Below are positions 45,103 to 57,334 of a stretch of DNA of 64,000 nt, in pieces. Each line of letters begins with the position of its first letter. Position 1 is the stretch's first letter. The stretch lies in the NCBI RefSeq assembly GCF_000149955.1, contig NC_030986.1, positions 176,848 to 240,847 on the forward strand, given 5' to 3'. The DNA comes from Fusarium oxysporum f. sp. lycopersici 4287. Lineage: Eukaryota; Ascomycota; Sordariomycetes; Hypocreales; Nectriaceae. Under the pieces are notes generated by a model. That model was given only the letters and a program-made list of their open reading frames with translations, was not told the origin of the DNA and ran no database searches. The translations under genes were made by a program, and so were the position numbers.

Positions 45103-46441
45103 TCATGATGCTGACCCAGAAGGCTTGGCTGACATACCAGACGGTTCAAGTTTAACGCCAGGGCCATGACGATCAAGAAATGCTTGTGATGTCACAGTCT
45201 TCTTGGCCGCTTCGTCTTTCGAAGACACCAATGTAATATCCCGCCCTCCATATTGTGCGCTTCCTCGGTCCAAGTCGGTAAGTGCGGTGATGGTTGCGTT
45301 ATAGCTTGCCTCGTCTATTTGCCCACCCACATAACGCGCCTGGCCTTGCACATTGACTCGCCTTGCGAAAACCAGATCCTTCACGGTTGAAACCGTGATA
45401 CCGTACGCATTGTCAGCCATTGTTATGTCTTCAAAGACGTTAGCGCGCTCCCTGGCCAAATCCTCGCCGGCATTAGCAACCACGTTCATGCATTGATGAA
45501 TGCTTTCCTTCGTCTCCCGTAGTTGTGCCAGTTCGTTGATATCATCTTCAGAGAGGTCCGTTTTCAGTTTCATGGCATCCATCCTCTTATCGATTTCGTT
45601 TCCGTGGCTTCTGAGACGCGATTCCAACGTACTAATAGAACTCTTGGCAGAACTCAAACTACTCTTGATGTATTTATCTGCTGAAGGCTGTTTGGAGAAC
45701 TGTGGGTTCTCGCTGGATGTTGATTCGAGTGCTTCGATGTGCAAGGATAGCTCAGTGCAGATCTGGAGGCCCTTTCGAGTACTTTCTTTCTCTTCAAACA
45801 GAGCAAGCCAGTCAGTGCTGTCAGACTCGACGCTTTCAGCCGGGGGGATAGCCAGGCTACGTGCTCTCTCATCTAGCCGCTGCATGTGTCTTTGGAGGTC
45901 GGCGGTTGTATCATCTATCATGTCTTTGTATTCGTCGATGACATTGCGCGTAACAGCCGTAATAGTTCTATAGGAGTAGAGTCGTTAGTTGATTTCATAC
46001 ATTGACCTTGACTGAGGAACCGCACATATTTGCATTGGCCAATGCTATATTAATAGTGGATTTATACCCAGCAAGCATGTCTCTAAAGTCTGTGATATCT
46101 CCCTTCAGATACTGCTGGCCAATCCAGTCCCGGAAGCTTGGCCGAGTTCCATTGGAATGTTTTGTGCACCGAGCAATAAGCTTGCCATACTCCTCACAAG
46201 TCTTTCCACAACGTAGCAGAGGTAATTCAAGAGAGTCGAAATTGATATCGGGGTAATTTGTAACTGTCTCCAGGAGCGAGTGCAATACTCCAGTGAGATC
46301 ACTCAGCTCAGTTTTGAGTGCGCGCGCGTTGGCGTCCTGGGTTTTGAAACTGCGAACAGTCTTGTACAGAACAGTGCTCGATTGAAAGGCGAACGTCACC
46401 AGAGCTAATACTCCAGAAGCAACACTGAGCCCATCTGCCAT
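45103..46441 (-). CDS. PigL_N-domain coiled-coil protein
   Basis: Two exons, complement of 45103-45967 and 46026-46441, give 426 residues; a 58-base intron with an ACTAAC branch point. The first 140 residues (MADGLSVASGVLALVTFAFQ ... LTGVLHSLLETV) match the fungal N-terminal domain called PigL_N (PF17111), found at the front of many NACHT/ankyrin proteins and of stand-alone proteins. The middle (about 150-330) is Glu/Lys/Ser-rich with heptad-like patterns (LRETKESIHQCMNVV) and probably forms coiled coils. No NTPase or repeat domain follows, so this is the short, stand-alone type. It may act as an adaptor for NLR-like proteins, by analogy with HeLo-like N-termini, but that is speculative. Confidence 0.75.
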
Positions 46442-47128
46442 TATCGCGGTGTCTTACAAGTAAGTATTGATGACAGAGGGGCGGAAGCGAGCTTTGTAAC
46501 GAGGTCATGCGGTCGCTTATTTAATGCCGCAGTCGCCATGCTGACTATAAAGTTATGTCCAATAAGCAAGCAACCATCTTAGAAACCCGCAAATGGGAGA
46601 CTTATAGGGCGTTTATGCGTCGTTACTTATTGGCGCGGGTCTGGCCGACCAACCCCCGTGTGGGGCCAGCAGGCTCCAGCCAAGACCGATAGGCCTTAGA
46701 AAATAGTGAATTAAATATTCCACATGTCTGTTTAAGGCGTGAGATTTAACAGGCTCGCTGATATGAGGTTCCCTTCTCACCGACTACCCTTAGGAATGGG
46801 AATAAAATTTAGTATGCTTGAGTTGCATCTCCAATTATATTGACATAAATAACGTTCTAACAAGAGGCTGGTATAAAGGGAATGTCAATGCGTAGGGCCC
46901 CTTTAAATGATGGGTAATGGATTCACAATGATGGGCCCTTTTGAGTTGGCGATAAAGGTAGCGGGTCGAGGGAGCGCGGATAAGCTTCAGCCTCAAGTAA
47001 CGTATAGTTCACAAGCCCAAGAAAACACAGGTTAATCGAGCGAAGAGGATATTATTATGATGAGATTTTGAAAGCAAAGATCTCTATCAATAAAGTGAAG
47101 CATCTTTACACCAAGGATTTGATCATGT
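46442..47128. other. Intergenic, no gene seen
   Basis: Promoter side of the PigL_N gene and downstream of the serine hydrolase gene. Nothing recognisable. Confidence 0.4.
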
Positions 47129-48594
47129 CTAGACTTGCAACGCCTTGTATATTTCGGTCTCTACCCGTTCCGAGCACTCCAGTACCAATGCGTCTTGAAC
47201 CTCAAAGTCAGCACATGATCTCATTCGATGTACCTCACTAACTTACCACCGTATGGAAGAATCTGGCTAGCGATAATGCCACCAATATTGTTCTTGCGAT
47301 CAGCGAACCAGAAGAGATTAGCCAGTCCCTCCCAAGACGCTGATCCAGCTGCACGGCCAGTTGACTCTGGGAAGTGGTTGATAGAAAATGATAAACTCCA
47401 GCCCTCGGTGTGATCATCGGGCATTGGGGTCAAGGGAGTTGGGTTTGCCAGTTCTGGTTTGGCCACGGGGACACTGACGTTGCTGAATCGTGGTTTATCG
47501 GGGATTTGATCAGTGAACATGTCTAGTAAGAGGCGTCAGTGTGAATAGGACGACATCGGCACAACATCCAGTAGCAATAACTTACCATCCACGGTCTCAG
47601 CTTTGAGTAGCCGAACCCCAGTTTGTGCATCCAGCCCATCGTTCAACAGCAGTGAGATGAGCCCTGTGATATAGTAAGTCATAAGAAAACACGATCAACG
47701 ATCTTTGGACTCACTCCCAAATTCTGCTGGTCTTCCAAAGCACCCGTGTCCTCCAGCGCATGGAACCTTCTCGCCATCCTGAGCCAGAAGCGGACGCCGA
47801 TAAAAGTGATCTGTGGTCCTCAACTTGCCACTTGGGCTTCTGCGATGCATATACGCCAAATTCGACTTGTCTTCATGTGAAGGATGGAAAGCGACATGAT
47901 TCATCCCCAGGGGCCTGAAGATGTGCTCTCTGAAGACTTCCTCAAGTGACTTCTTGTACGTGCGTTCAATTATCACGCCAACCCAGTCCATTGAGACTCC
48001 GTATTGAAATGTCTCACCAGGCTGGTTCACCAGAGGTCGATTTGCTGTGTCAATTGCTTCTCCGGAGAAGTCATCAAACCCAATGGGGCGACCGAACTCG
48101 GCCAGCTTCTCGTCCTCAAAAGCATATCCAAAACCAGCTGGTCATTCGTCAGTGCTCATATTCCGTCACGGAGATATCCAAGCCGTACCCGTGTGAGTGA
48201 GAAGCATCCGAAGAGTAATTCTTCTAACTTTCTCAATAAGCTCAAGTTTTCCGTCCTCATTCCGAGTCAACACCTTGACATCCCGTAGCTCAGGGCAGAT
48301 GGCTTCAACTTGATCAGCATCATCTAAGCGCAACTTCTCTTGCTCGACGAGTTGCATGCACGCGACTGATGTTGCCAGTTTTGTGAAAGATGCCATGAAG
48401 AAAATAGTCTCTTCTGACATGGGGCTTTCCGAGGTGACTCCCCTCAAGCCAGAGTAATGTTGAAAGATTGGCCCGCCATCATTTCTGAACGCGGAGTAGA
48501 CGAGACCTGGGATCTTGCTCTCAGAACCCCCGGTCGTGTACTCGTCGACGATACCACGAAGCTTGGATTGAACATCTTGTGATAGTACAGACAT
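47129..48594 (-). CDS. Serine beta-lactamase-like hydrolase/transesterase
   Basis: Five exons, complement of 47129-47193, 47247-47522, 47586-47663, 47715-48137 and 48189-48594, give 415 residues; all joins keep frame. The catalytic SxxK motif is SFTK (Ser69, Lys72) in FFMASFTKLATSVA. A Tyr in QYGVSMDWVG provides the second motif, and a GW-SLSFSI...Y near the C-terminus completes the class C beta-lactamase/EstB fold. Members in fungi include esterases and the LovD-type acyltransferases of polyketide pathways. There is no signal peptide from ATG 48594; the frame continues upstream a little without an ATG. Divergent from the RidA gene, with 509 bases between start codons. Confidence 0.88.
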
Positions 48595-49103
48595 GTTTGA
48601 GGGTGGAAGGATCCGGAATAGTCTAGATCGGATGGTATCGGGTCTGGGTACTTGACTGGCTGTCACTTGGCCGGAAGCGCTCGACTCTCTACAGAGTATA
48701 AGAACAGCTTTGCCGATCTAACTCTTCGTACTGATTAGAAAAAGCCCCAAAATAGAAGCAGCACGACTACCAGTTTCGTTGATAGTATGTAACGGAGAAT
48801 GGATTTAGTGAAGGGAGCTGGAGACAGGTGCGGGGATCAAGCACCAAGAATGGAGTTGAGGTTATTACCCAATTAGGAATAAAGTTAGACTATACGCGCG
48901 ATAAGCTACAGAGACTAAACACCACTTACATACAAGTCAACGGACCGTATAAGTTTCTTTGGAGATAAAACGGAGACTCGGCTAGCTCCTGATAGCAGTT
49001 GACTTTATCTTCAGCGATCTAGCAATCATCAGGCCAAGGCGGAAGAACAAGCACTCGTAACTCGCCCAAGCAAGCACTCAGAAATCAATAACACGTTATC
49101 ATC
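48595..49103. promoter_or_regulatory. Shared divergent promoter of serine hydrolase and RidA genes
   Basis: The 509 bases between two opposite start codons contain no gene. The arrangement suggests, but does not prove, joint regulation. Confidence 0.4.
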
Positions 49104-49520
49104 ATGTCTTCACCAGTCCGTTATCAGTTCCTCCCCGGCCCAGTGGGAGAAATGCTCCGCTCCGCATCACTCGCAACAACCGCCACCATCCCATTATCAG
49201 GCTCTCTGGTCATAACTACAGGCCATGTCGGGGTGGACATCAAAACAGGTCAACTTGTCACTAGCTCTGTGGAAGCCGAGTTCAACGCAGTGTTTGACTG
49301 CCTTGACGCAGCTCTGAAGAATGCAGCCGTTACCAACGGTCTCGCTTCAGCTCATAAGTTGGTGGCTTACTTTACCCGAGCTGAGGATGAGGCAACCTTG
49401 CTGAGTATCTTTCGCGAACGGTACCCGGGACATACTCCGACCTTGACCTCGGTTGTTGTGGCTGGGCTTGTTAATCCGGGCATGCATGTTGAAGTACAAG
49501 CGGAGGCCATCGCTGTCTAG
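49104..49520 (+). CDS. RidA/YjgF/YER057c-family protein (imine/enamine deaminase)
   Basis: Single exon, 138 residues, the family's usual length. Recognisable segments are LSGSLVITTGHVGVDIKTGQ, EAEFNAVFDCLDAALKNAAV, KLVAYFTR and the ending P-T-x-T-S-V-V-V-A-G-L with HVEVQAEAIAV. Classic RidA proteins hydrolyse the reactive enamine/imine intermediates of amino-acid dehydratases and oxidases. The catalytic arginine of RidA proper lies in a 'R..V.V..LP...VE' region; here VVVAGLVNPGMHVEVQAEA replaces it without the arginine, so this may be a Rid subfamily member with another role. Nearby amine oxidase, transaminase and D-amino-acid oxidase genes make imine detoxification plausible. Confidence 0.85.
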   Translation: MSSPVRYQFLPGPVGEMLRSASLATTATIPLSGSLVITTGHVGVDIKTGQLVTSSVEAEFNAVFDCLDAALKNAAVTNGLASAHKLVAYFTRAEDEATLLSIFRERYPGHTPTLTSVVVAGLVNPGMHVEVQAEAIAV

Positions 49521-49703
49521 ATGAGCTTTGGAGATTACCATGGTGGATCAATGGACAGACGGATTGGAAGGCGATATATGGACTAGCTGCAAAGAGTATA
49601 CACATCTCAACAGATGCTCAAGTCAAAAATAACAAGTTACACGCAATACACATTGACCAATTCTAATTTCTGACCTAAACAGGCAATGCCAAAGCAAAAC
49701 TAT

Positions 49704-50521
49704 CTATTCTCGATCAGGCATGTTTCGGTAAGGGTTGTTAGGATCCGCCAACTCCTCCTCCACACTCTGTATCGTCTTGACCACCTTTGCAGGGGCTCCC
49801 AGGGCGATCGAGTAAGGGGGCAGACTCTTAGTAACCACCGCCCCAGCGCCAACAGTGCAGCCTCGGCCAATGGTCACACCAGGGAGAATGACTACGTTGC
49901 CACCGATCCAGCAGTCGTCCTCAATGCGGATGGGATGTCCGAACTCGACGAACTTGATCCTGGATAGCACGCTTGTCTCGTGGCCTGCGGTGTAGATGTG
50001 TACGTTGGGACCCATCTGAACGCGGTCGCCGATTATGACGAGGCTGGTATCTAGAATGGTCAAGCTGACAATGACATTAATCATCGTTCCACTTACTCAT
50101 ATGTCTCAGAGTTGGCGACTTACCCAAAGTTCATGAAGCAGTTCTCGCCCATGGAGACATTGCTTCCGTAGTCAGGCATGAAAGGTGTCTCAATGTACGT
50201 CCCCTTGCCGACCTTTCCGAGCATCTCCGAGAGCATCTCGGCACGCTTGTCGTCGATCTCCTCACGAGTGCCAGCGCTGGGATCAATGTTGTTGTACTTG
50301 TACGCCAGACCGCGCGCTCTGTGGCGGCCGTCCAACAGCTTGGGGTGCAGGGGGTTGTAGCTAACCCCGGGGTTAGAAAATCATGCACTGGCGTAGTAAT
50401 GAGGTATAAAGTGTACTTACAGCATGCCAGAGATCATCTTCTCGTACTCTTCGCACCATGGAGTACCCTTGAGGCCCTTGGCGAACTCGATGATCTCATT
50501 ATCTTTCTGTTGCTTGGCCAT
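49704..50521 (-). CDS. Sugar O-acetyltransferase, maltose/galactoside acetyltransferase-like
   Basis: Three exons, complement of 49704-50064, 50124-50360 and 50421-50521, give 232 residues; introns of 59 and 60 bases. It has the Mac N-terminal domain (GTPWCEEYEKMISGMLYNPL) and a left-handed beta-helix of hexapeptide repeats (VSMGENCFMNFG, IRIEDDCWIGGNVVILPGVT, IGRGCTVGAGAVVTKSLPPY). The catalytic histidine lies in IYTAGHET. Bacterial relatives transfer acetyl from acetyl-CoA to maltose, galactosides or Nod factors; fungal members are untested. The gene is intact and divergent from the permease gene (571 bases between starts). Confidence 0.9.
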
Positions 50522-51092
50522 GATGAAGTAGCGTGGCGTTTGAGCAGTTTATGATACAAGACTAATAGATAGCAAGCGATAACGATATGAGTTCTTATAA
50601 ACAGAAGTTATACTGTCTGATTGCGAGGTAGATACGGAGCTGGTACCTGTCCAAGTTGGAGAAACACGTCTGATCTTTTAAGCGTGGGGAAGTGAGGGCT
50701 TATTACCAGAAACGGAATTAAGACATGACCCACGAAAAAAACAAGTATACTCCACACAGTGCCAACTCTTCACGAGAGCTAAAGCTTATCGGCAAAGGCC
50801 ATTCTTGAGTGATGCACCACAATGCCGAGATAACCCAACTCAACGGGCTCCATGATTTCCCCCGCGTTCTGGGGGTCTAATCTTGATTAACGGGGAGATA
50901 GATTGCGGGGGAGATACAGGTCTGTTTGATACGTATCTGATCTTCTATTGGTTGGAGGTTTGCTTGGCTGTAGCGATTCCGACTAGCCGGCCTGGCCGTT
51001 GGAAATAGTCTACAGCGAAAAGTATATTACCTTGACTGTCCTGACTCAATCTGACACTCATCACTCATCACCATCATCTTACACTGTTCACG
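50522..51092. promoter_or_regulatory. Shared divergent promoter of acetyltransferase and permease genes
   Basis: 571 bases without a gene between opposite start codons. It contains A/G-rich and pyrimidine-rich patches but no motif I can name with confidence. Confidence 0.35.
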
Positions 51093-53024
51093 ATGGCTCA
51101 GAGCACAGAAGCCCAGAACTCCGACAACAAGTCCGATATCAACGTCAGGCACAACTACGACGCTGATGTCGGCAGAGTTGAGAATGTCGAAAGTTTCACC
51201 AAGAGTCCAGATGCAGTTGATGACAACATTCTCCTCGCTCAGGGCCATGCCCCTGTGATGAGGCGATCGTTTGATCTGTTGGGAACGCTTGGTCTTGGCT
51301 TCAGCATCACCAACTCTTGGGTTTCATACGCCAGTTGTTTCGGACAGAGTCTTCTCTACGGAGGTGCCCAAGCGACTGTGTTTGGACTAATAGTCGCCTG
51401 CGCAGTGCAGTGGCTTATCATTCTCGGACTTGCGGAGCAAGCTTCGGCGTTTCCATCTTCAGGAGGTGAGTTCATCTTATTTCTGCTGGAAGCAATTTAC
51501 TAACGAGTTTGGGCAATGACAGGCCAATATCACTTCACGTACATCCTCGCCCCGAAGAGATATCGACGTTTCGCTGCCTTTGCCGTTGGTATCATCAGTG
51601 TTCTTGGTTGGTGGGTGATTACCTGCTCCGGCATCTCGAACAACGTGCAATGCATCATTGGCATGGTCCTCTTTGTCAACCCTGATTACCAACCTCAGAA
51701 CTGGCATTCATACCTGCTATACATAGGGCTCATTCTGATTACACGTGAGGCTTCCCCCAAACTCCATGTCCGTAGCAATCATGCTGACAACCGCAGTCAT
51801 TCCCATCTTCACCATTCCCCAGAAACATCTCGGAAAGTGGACTCAAGCATGTCTCGCGATATCCGTCCTCGGCTTCGTCGTTGTCACAATCACGATCCTT
51901 GCCATGAGCGACGGGTACAACCACCCGAGCTTCATCACCAAATTCGATGGAACAAGCGGCTGGCCAAATGGCGTTGCATGGGTCATGAGCATCGGCAACG
52001 CCATGTACGCTTTCGCTAGCATGGATGCTGTGATCCACGTCGCTGAGGAAATGCACCACCCAGGCAAGGCCATTCCTCGAGCAATGTAAGTCTGCAATCT
52101 TGAGACTATTCAGACTGAACTCTAACAAGGCTTTGCAGGAACCTCACGATGATTATTGGTCTCCTTACCTCAGTTCCATTCATCCTGGCCATGATGTTTG
52201 TCATCAAAGATCTCGATGCTGTCAGGGCTGCCCATCTTCCAAGTCTTGAAGTCTTTCACCAGGCTACTGGTAGCAAGTCAGCTGCACTCGGACTTCAGTC
52301 TCTTCTTGTAGTCATTTTTTACAGTACGTTATGTAACTTTGATGTGTTTGAAACTTTTAGCTAACAGTAGGAAGCATGTATGCCTAGCCAGTGGATCACA
52401 TGCGGCCGATTAACTTGGGCCTTCTCGCGAGATGTAAGTCTCCATCCTCTTTACTTTCAATGTCTTGAATCACGCTGACGCGGCTAATTAGCGTGGACTC
52501 CCATACTCCAACTACTGGAATCATATCTCACCCTCTCTGGGCTTCCCCGTTCGCACGACTCTGCTGTCTGTTGGGTTCTGCATTATCTATGGACTGTTAT
52601 ACATGGCTAGCAGTCAAGCCTTCAACTCTATCATCACCACTGCAGTTCTTGGTGTGAATATTTCATACGCCGTCCCTCAGGCTATCACTCTGATTCACGG
52701 ACGGGAGAACAAGTTGCCTCCAAGACCGTTTAAGCTCGGCAAAGTCGGGGGTTATCTCTGCAATGCGTGGACTCCTCTCTGGGTCACCACGATTGGCATC
52801 TTTATTTGCTTCCCCAATGCCATTCCTGTAACTGCTGGGTCAATGAATTAGTAAGTTGCACTGCCATTTATGTGTGTCCCGGTTTTACTAACGGCTGGCT
52901 TAGCGTGTGTGTTGTACTCGGATGCATGATGCTTATCCTGGTGTGCCTTTGGTTCACTGTTCGTCGTTACTTCGATGGCCCCGCCATCGACTACGAAATG
53001 TTGGGCTTGGGCCGTTCAGAGTAA
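51093..53024 (+). CDS. APC-family permease for choline, GABA or amino acids
   Basis: Seven exons: 51093-51475, 51524-51744, 51797-52085, 52139-52323, 52375-52433, 52492-52850, 52904-53024. They give 538 residues with all joins in frame. A hydrophilic N-terminus of about 60 residues precedes SFDLLGTLGLGFSITNSWVS, the first-helix signature of the fungal Hnm1/Uga4-type amino-acid/choline transporters. About twelve hydrophobic spans follow, with EEMHHPGKAIPRAM before a loop and QWITCGRLTWAFSRD in the middle. The short 59-base fifth exon was placed because only the CATG acceptor restores CMPSQWITCGRLTWAF. It probably imports an amine or amino acid across the plasma membrane; the substrate cannot be told. 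Confidence 0.9.
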
Positions 53025-53674
53025 AAGTGCAATGTAACAGCTATCTATAGCTTTCTTGCGATGGAAATGTCACCTTTGGGTAGGTCAGGCAGGATGCCTG
53101 GTCTTGTTTATACTGTGCCCCGTTAGGCATATTAGAAGGAGGTGCTCAAAGCAAATGTCAACAAGCATATTAGAATGATATCATGGGATCAAAATCATCT
53201 CTCAATTTAGACTGTTTCAATATTGTACCAACATTCTCAGGATGTCGAAAAATGATAATATGCATCGGTGTGCGTTGTCTAAGGTTTTGCGGGGACTTTA
53301 TTGCTAGTTCTAATGGACAATTTTAACACTGCTTTAATATTCCTCCCAGATTGGAGGCTTCAAGCATATATTTCCTAGTTTTGGAACCGTGTCAGTCTGG
53401 TGCTTGAATGGAGGCAATTGGTTCTGTGTGGTGATTATAAGCTCCCAGTCACTGGTCTCAAGTAGAAATGACATATCTAGCTCACAATTTGCATTATACC
53501 ATATTGCCGGACAAACTACTGCTTGGCAAAGAAGACAAACAAATAGCTGTCAAGTCCTTCTATTATTGTTTCGGAATACATGTGAAAGGTTTTCAGAAAC
53601 GGAATTATAGATTCCTTCTACAGATATGATACATAGTTCCCCTTTGCACGTCAACAAGACCCAGTTTCACCACT
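53025..53674. other. Intergenic between convergent genes, no gene seen
   Basis: 3' regions of the permease and amine oxidase genes; a 73-codon frame at 53389-53610 is not recognised. Confidence 0.4.
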
Positions 53675-55383
53675 TCAAAGCTTACTACCACCAGCCTTTT
53701 TCTTAGCAGCGACAACTTCGCGATGAGCAACCTGCGCATTTAGACAACCTTGCTCCAAAGCACCATCGATAGCAGCTCTCCAGCCATGAGCCCAGTCAGC
53801 TGAAGCAAAGAAGACATCACCGTGTCGAATCTGAAGCTCATCCTGGTATTTGGACATATAGCCAGGTTGCCACCAAGCAGGACCTCCCTTTGAGAAAGGA
53901 TCTGTGGCCCAGTTATGCAACATCTGCTTATTGTTAGTGATAAATGCTCCGCAAAAGTCTTTGGTTACTTACCAGCCTCTTGACATCCATAGGGTGTATT
54001 TTGTTTAGAGCCTCAATAGTTTGTGCCGCATTGTTCTCTGGGATAAAGGTATCCCGTTCATCTGCACCGAAAGCAACGACGTGGACATCACCATTCGGCA
54101 GCACGCCATCGCCATAGCCATACATAAGAAGACCAGGAAACTTCATGCCATTCCATCTCTCGAGTTCCTTGTTGCTAACATCAGCATGAACCTTGGTCAT
54201 CTGGTTCACATGACCGATGTTGATGGCATCCTGTCGACGTTGTGTGAGCGGAGGAGAGAATTCGATATCTTTCAAGACGTTCAGAGGAATGGTGTTGATG
54301 ATCTTCTTTGCTCGGAAAACATCGCCACTGCTGCTCGTCACAGTGACAGGTCCGTCGCCAGATGAGTCCTGAGCAATAGACTTGACTTGGGTGGAGAAGG
54401 CATACTCCAACCCATCTCCAGTTGCCTCTTCAAACATACGCTTCGCAAGTGCAGTCTGACCATCTCGAAGTTTATATCTCAACCAAACATCAGCAAAGTT
54501 ATCAGAACTGTGCATGAGCAAAGCATGAGAGCGAATCATATCCCAGAGACTCGACTCCTTCATTCTTCCACCAGAGATGTGAAGCAGAAGAGATACCAAG
54601 AGACCTTGTTCCTCGGTTGTAAGTTTATGCTTGATCTCTTCGAAGCGGTCGTGGCAGGATACTTGATCCCACTTCTCAACGGTTGACCGATCAACAATAG
54701 GGTTGTCGAGCTGGGCGTGGGGAAGAGGGCAGATGGTTCGCCCGAATTGGCCGTCAACGTTGACGAACATGTCCCAGGCTTTGGCTTGCATTGCGCCAGC
54801 TTCCTCATGACTGAGCTTGCGCGGTGCAGCACCTACGACCATCTCGCGTCAGTAACATGGAGCAAAAGTGAAGTCAGTGGTGTTTATACCTGGTACATCG
54901 ATGGTGTAGTATCCTTTGTGCATGTCCGGACTTCCCGTGGTTATGAGGTCACGGTCCATGTTATAACGCGTCATCTCTCTGAACAAATAGCCCATGTGGT
55001 GAGTGACCCAAGTTCCTCCCATTTCATAAAGAAATCCTTCAACGTGTTAGCAAGCTATTGAGATTTGTAAACGTCTTTCATACCATCTTTCTTGGCTGTA
55101 TATGTCCTGCCACCAATACGATCGCGCGCTTCTAGCAGTAGGACAGAATGACCTGCAGAACGTCAGGGCGGTTCACTTGACAAACTCGCTGCTACATACT
55201 CAATTGACTCAGGTCGCGAGCTGCCGCCAGACCGGCATATCCAGCTCCAATGACAATAACATCGTAGACTTTACTGGTTGGAGAGGTTGATCGTTGCGGC
55301 GAGATGACTGCATCACTCTCGAGTCCCTTCTGAAAGCCAGTGTGAGGCTCCCAAATATGGCCGTCTTTAGTCTTGGGTGTCAT
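53675..55383 (-). CDS. Peroxisomal flavin-containing amine oxidase (MAO-N-like)
   Basis: Five exons, complement of 53675-53923, 53973-54832, 54890-55036, 55084-55152 and 55200-55383, give 502 residues. The FAD-binding motif is VIVIGAGYAGLAAARDL (about residues 42-58), followed by LLLEARDRIGGRTYTA and MGGTWV, all standard for the amine-oxidase family. The C-terminal ADWAHGWRAAIDGALEQG segment is the second FAD contact. The last three residues are SKL, the peroxisomal PTS1 signal, as in Aspergillus MAO-N. It oxidises amines to imines with release of hydrogen peroxide. Divergent from the SDR gene (562 bases between start codons) and next to an APC permease. Confidence 0.92.
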
Positions 55384-55945
55384 TCTGAACAAAGTGAAAT
55401 GCGACTAATCGGCAAAGAATGGGGAAATACTCGTGGTTGCAGGATTCGAAGTTGAAAGCTTGTAGGTAGCTGGAGTCTAGCTTGGATGGCGATAGACCCG
55501 CCTTAGCTTTATCTAGCTACTACAGGCTGGTCTTTGCACTGTCAAACCTACTCCAATCAGTAGTGGGTTCTCAAGCCATCTCCAACCCGGCAAATTCCAC
55601 AATTCGGCCCCATCATAAAGTTGACACTATTTCCTATCGTGGACTCTGCGGGGTTGAAGCTCTCTTTAGTTCCTATTTAGGTAGTAACGAGAGCTCCGCA
55701 CGCAAGTGGCTTCAGCGGAGTCTCCGTTGTCTTAATACCGCATTGGGTAGTTACTTCAACTTCCCATATCCATGGTCATGATCATTATGGCGTGGACACT
55801 AAATGCTCTTCAGCTTTTGTTCATAAAATCTCGAACCACAGCTCATTGAAAGAGTCGGACCATACCCGAGCGTACCGTATCATATCACACCGCAACACAC
55901 CACTCAGCATTATAGCATAACTTTTTAGTGTACTTCATTATCAAC
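55384..55945. promoter_or_regulatory. Shared divergent promoter of amine oxidase and SDR genes
   Basis: 562 bases without a gene between opposite starts. A 99-codon open frame at 55482-55781 lacks similarity and is not called. Confidence 0.4.
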
Positions 55946-56836
55946 ATGCCTGACTTTACTGGTCTCGAACTCACTGGCAAGACTGCCATTGTCACTGGCG
56001 CGTCCCGGTAAGTTACCCCAGGCAACCTCAAGCGAGTATGATCTTGACTAATACGTTTCAGCGGTCTTGGTGCCGGTATTGCTATCCTGCTTGGCAAGCG
56101 AGGTGCTAACGTGGTGGTCAACTACGTCTCAGACGGCAGCCGAGAGCGAGCTGAGAAGGTTGCTCAGGAGATTGAGGCCAATGGCACCAAGGCTATTGTT
56201 GTCCAAGCCGATGTCAGCAAGACTGCTGAGATTCCTAAGCTTATTGATGCTGCTCTGAAGATCAGCTCAACTGGCAAGATTGAGATTCTGATTCACAAGT
56301 AGGTATACCTCAGTAGAGACTGAAGTATTTGTCACTTACACGTGGTTTGCAGCGCTGCTCAAGGAAACGAGGCCAACTTGGTAGACACAACCGAAGAGTT
56401 CTACACTCGCCACTTTGACGCCAACGTCAAGGGCCCCATCTTCCTGACAAAGGCCGCAGAGCCTCATCTCCCCAAGGGAGGCAGAATTGTCTTCATTTCG
56501 TCAGCAGGAGCTCGCCTTGGTGTTGCTGGACAGACTGTCTATGCCGCTACCAAGGCAGCTGACGAGGCTCTTGTTCGTGTCTGGGCCAAGGAGCTCGGTC
56601 AATCTCACGGCATTACTGTGAACTGTGTTAACCCTGGTCCTATTGCTACAGATCAATGGTTTCAGAGTGACGAGCAGTTCCTCAAGGATATGCAGCCGCT
56701 GATTGACTCTACACCTGCTGCGGCGCGTGTTGGTGAGGTCAGTGATATTGCACCTCTGGTTGCGTTCCTCTGCACTGATGATGCGAAGTGGACGACGGGC
56801 TCTGTTCTTTCTGCCAATGGTGGTCTTTACAATTAG
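55946..56836 (+). CDS. Short-chain dehydrogenase/reductase, classical type
   Basis: Three exons, 55946-56007, 56062-56298 and 56353-56836, give 260 residues; introns of 54 bases each. The cofactor motif TGASRGLG is at residues 17-24, NAA at 100-102 replaces the usual NAG, the catalytic Ser is near 149-150 and YAATK carries Tyr163 and Lys167. VNCVNPGPIATD and the GSVLSANGGLYN ending are typical of 3-ketoacyl-ACP reductase-like and versicolorin-reductase-like SDRs; NADP(H) preference is expected from the motif I environment (VSDGSR) but not proven. Cytosolic; substrate unknown. Shares a promoter region with the amine oxidase. Confidence 0.9.
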
Positions 56837-57334
56837 ATTGGCAGTCTTTAGTTTAAATCATGAGATGAATGAACAAACAATTTGTTAAATGAATGAGTTG
56901 AGATTGAAGTAATGTCATGCTGGATGAAGCATGTGATAAGACAGCTTATAGTGACTGCATGTAAACTCCAAGCTGACATCGTGAGGTTATGACGCTCCGA
57001 GCTCAATAACTCGTTCCATGACCAATCAGAACCTATTTGAAGCAGAGACACTACTTGGCGATGCGCCATATCGTCGGTGTTTATCCCCTGCTCATCAAAT
57101 TATCTCCAAACAACCAGTGGACATTCGCCACTAAGATACGCACTGTAACGGTTTTGATTCCCCGTAGTCGATTGCACTAAAAACCTGGCGGGCGGGGGCG
57201 TTTTTAGTGTCATGATGGGGGATGGGTCCAGGTTTCTTCTCAAGCTTGGAAAGCTTTCTGAACCCTTCCCCTCATTCATTCTCCAAGAAACCCTCACTTT
57301 TCCGTACTACACCCTGAAACACATCTACTGAGAA
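56837..57334. other. Intergenic, promoter side of the ACR-2-like gene
   Basis: No gene seen. Confidence 0.4.

Noticed and set aside
55482..55781. 99-codon open frame in the amine oxidase/SDR promoter
   Set aside because: No similarity and it overlaps the shared promoter.
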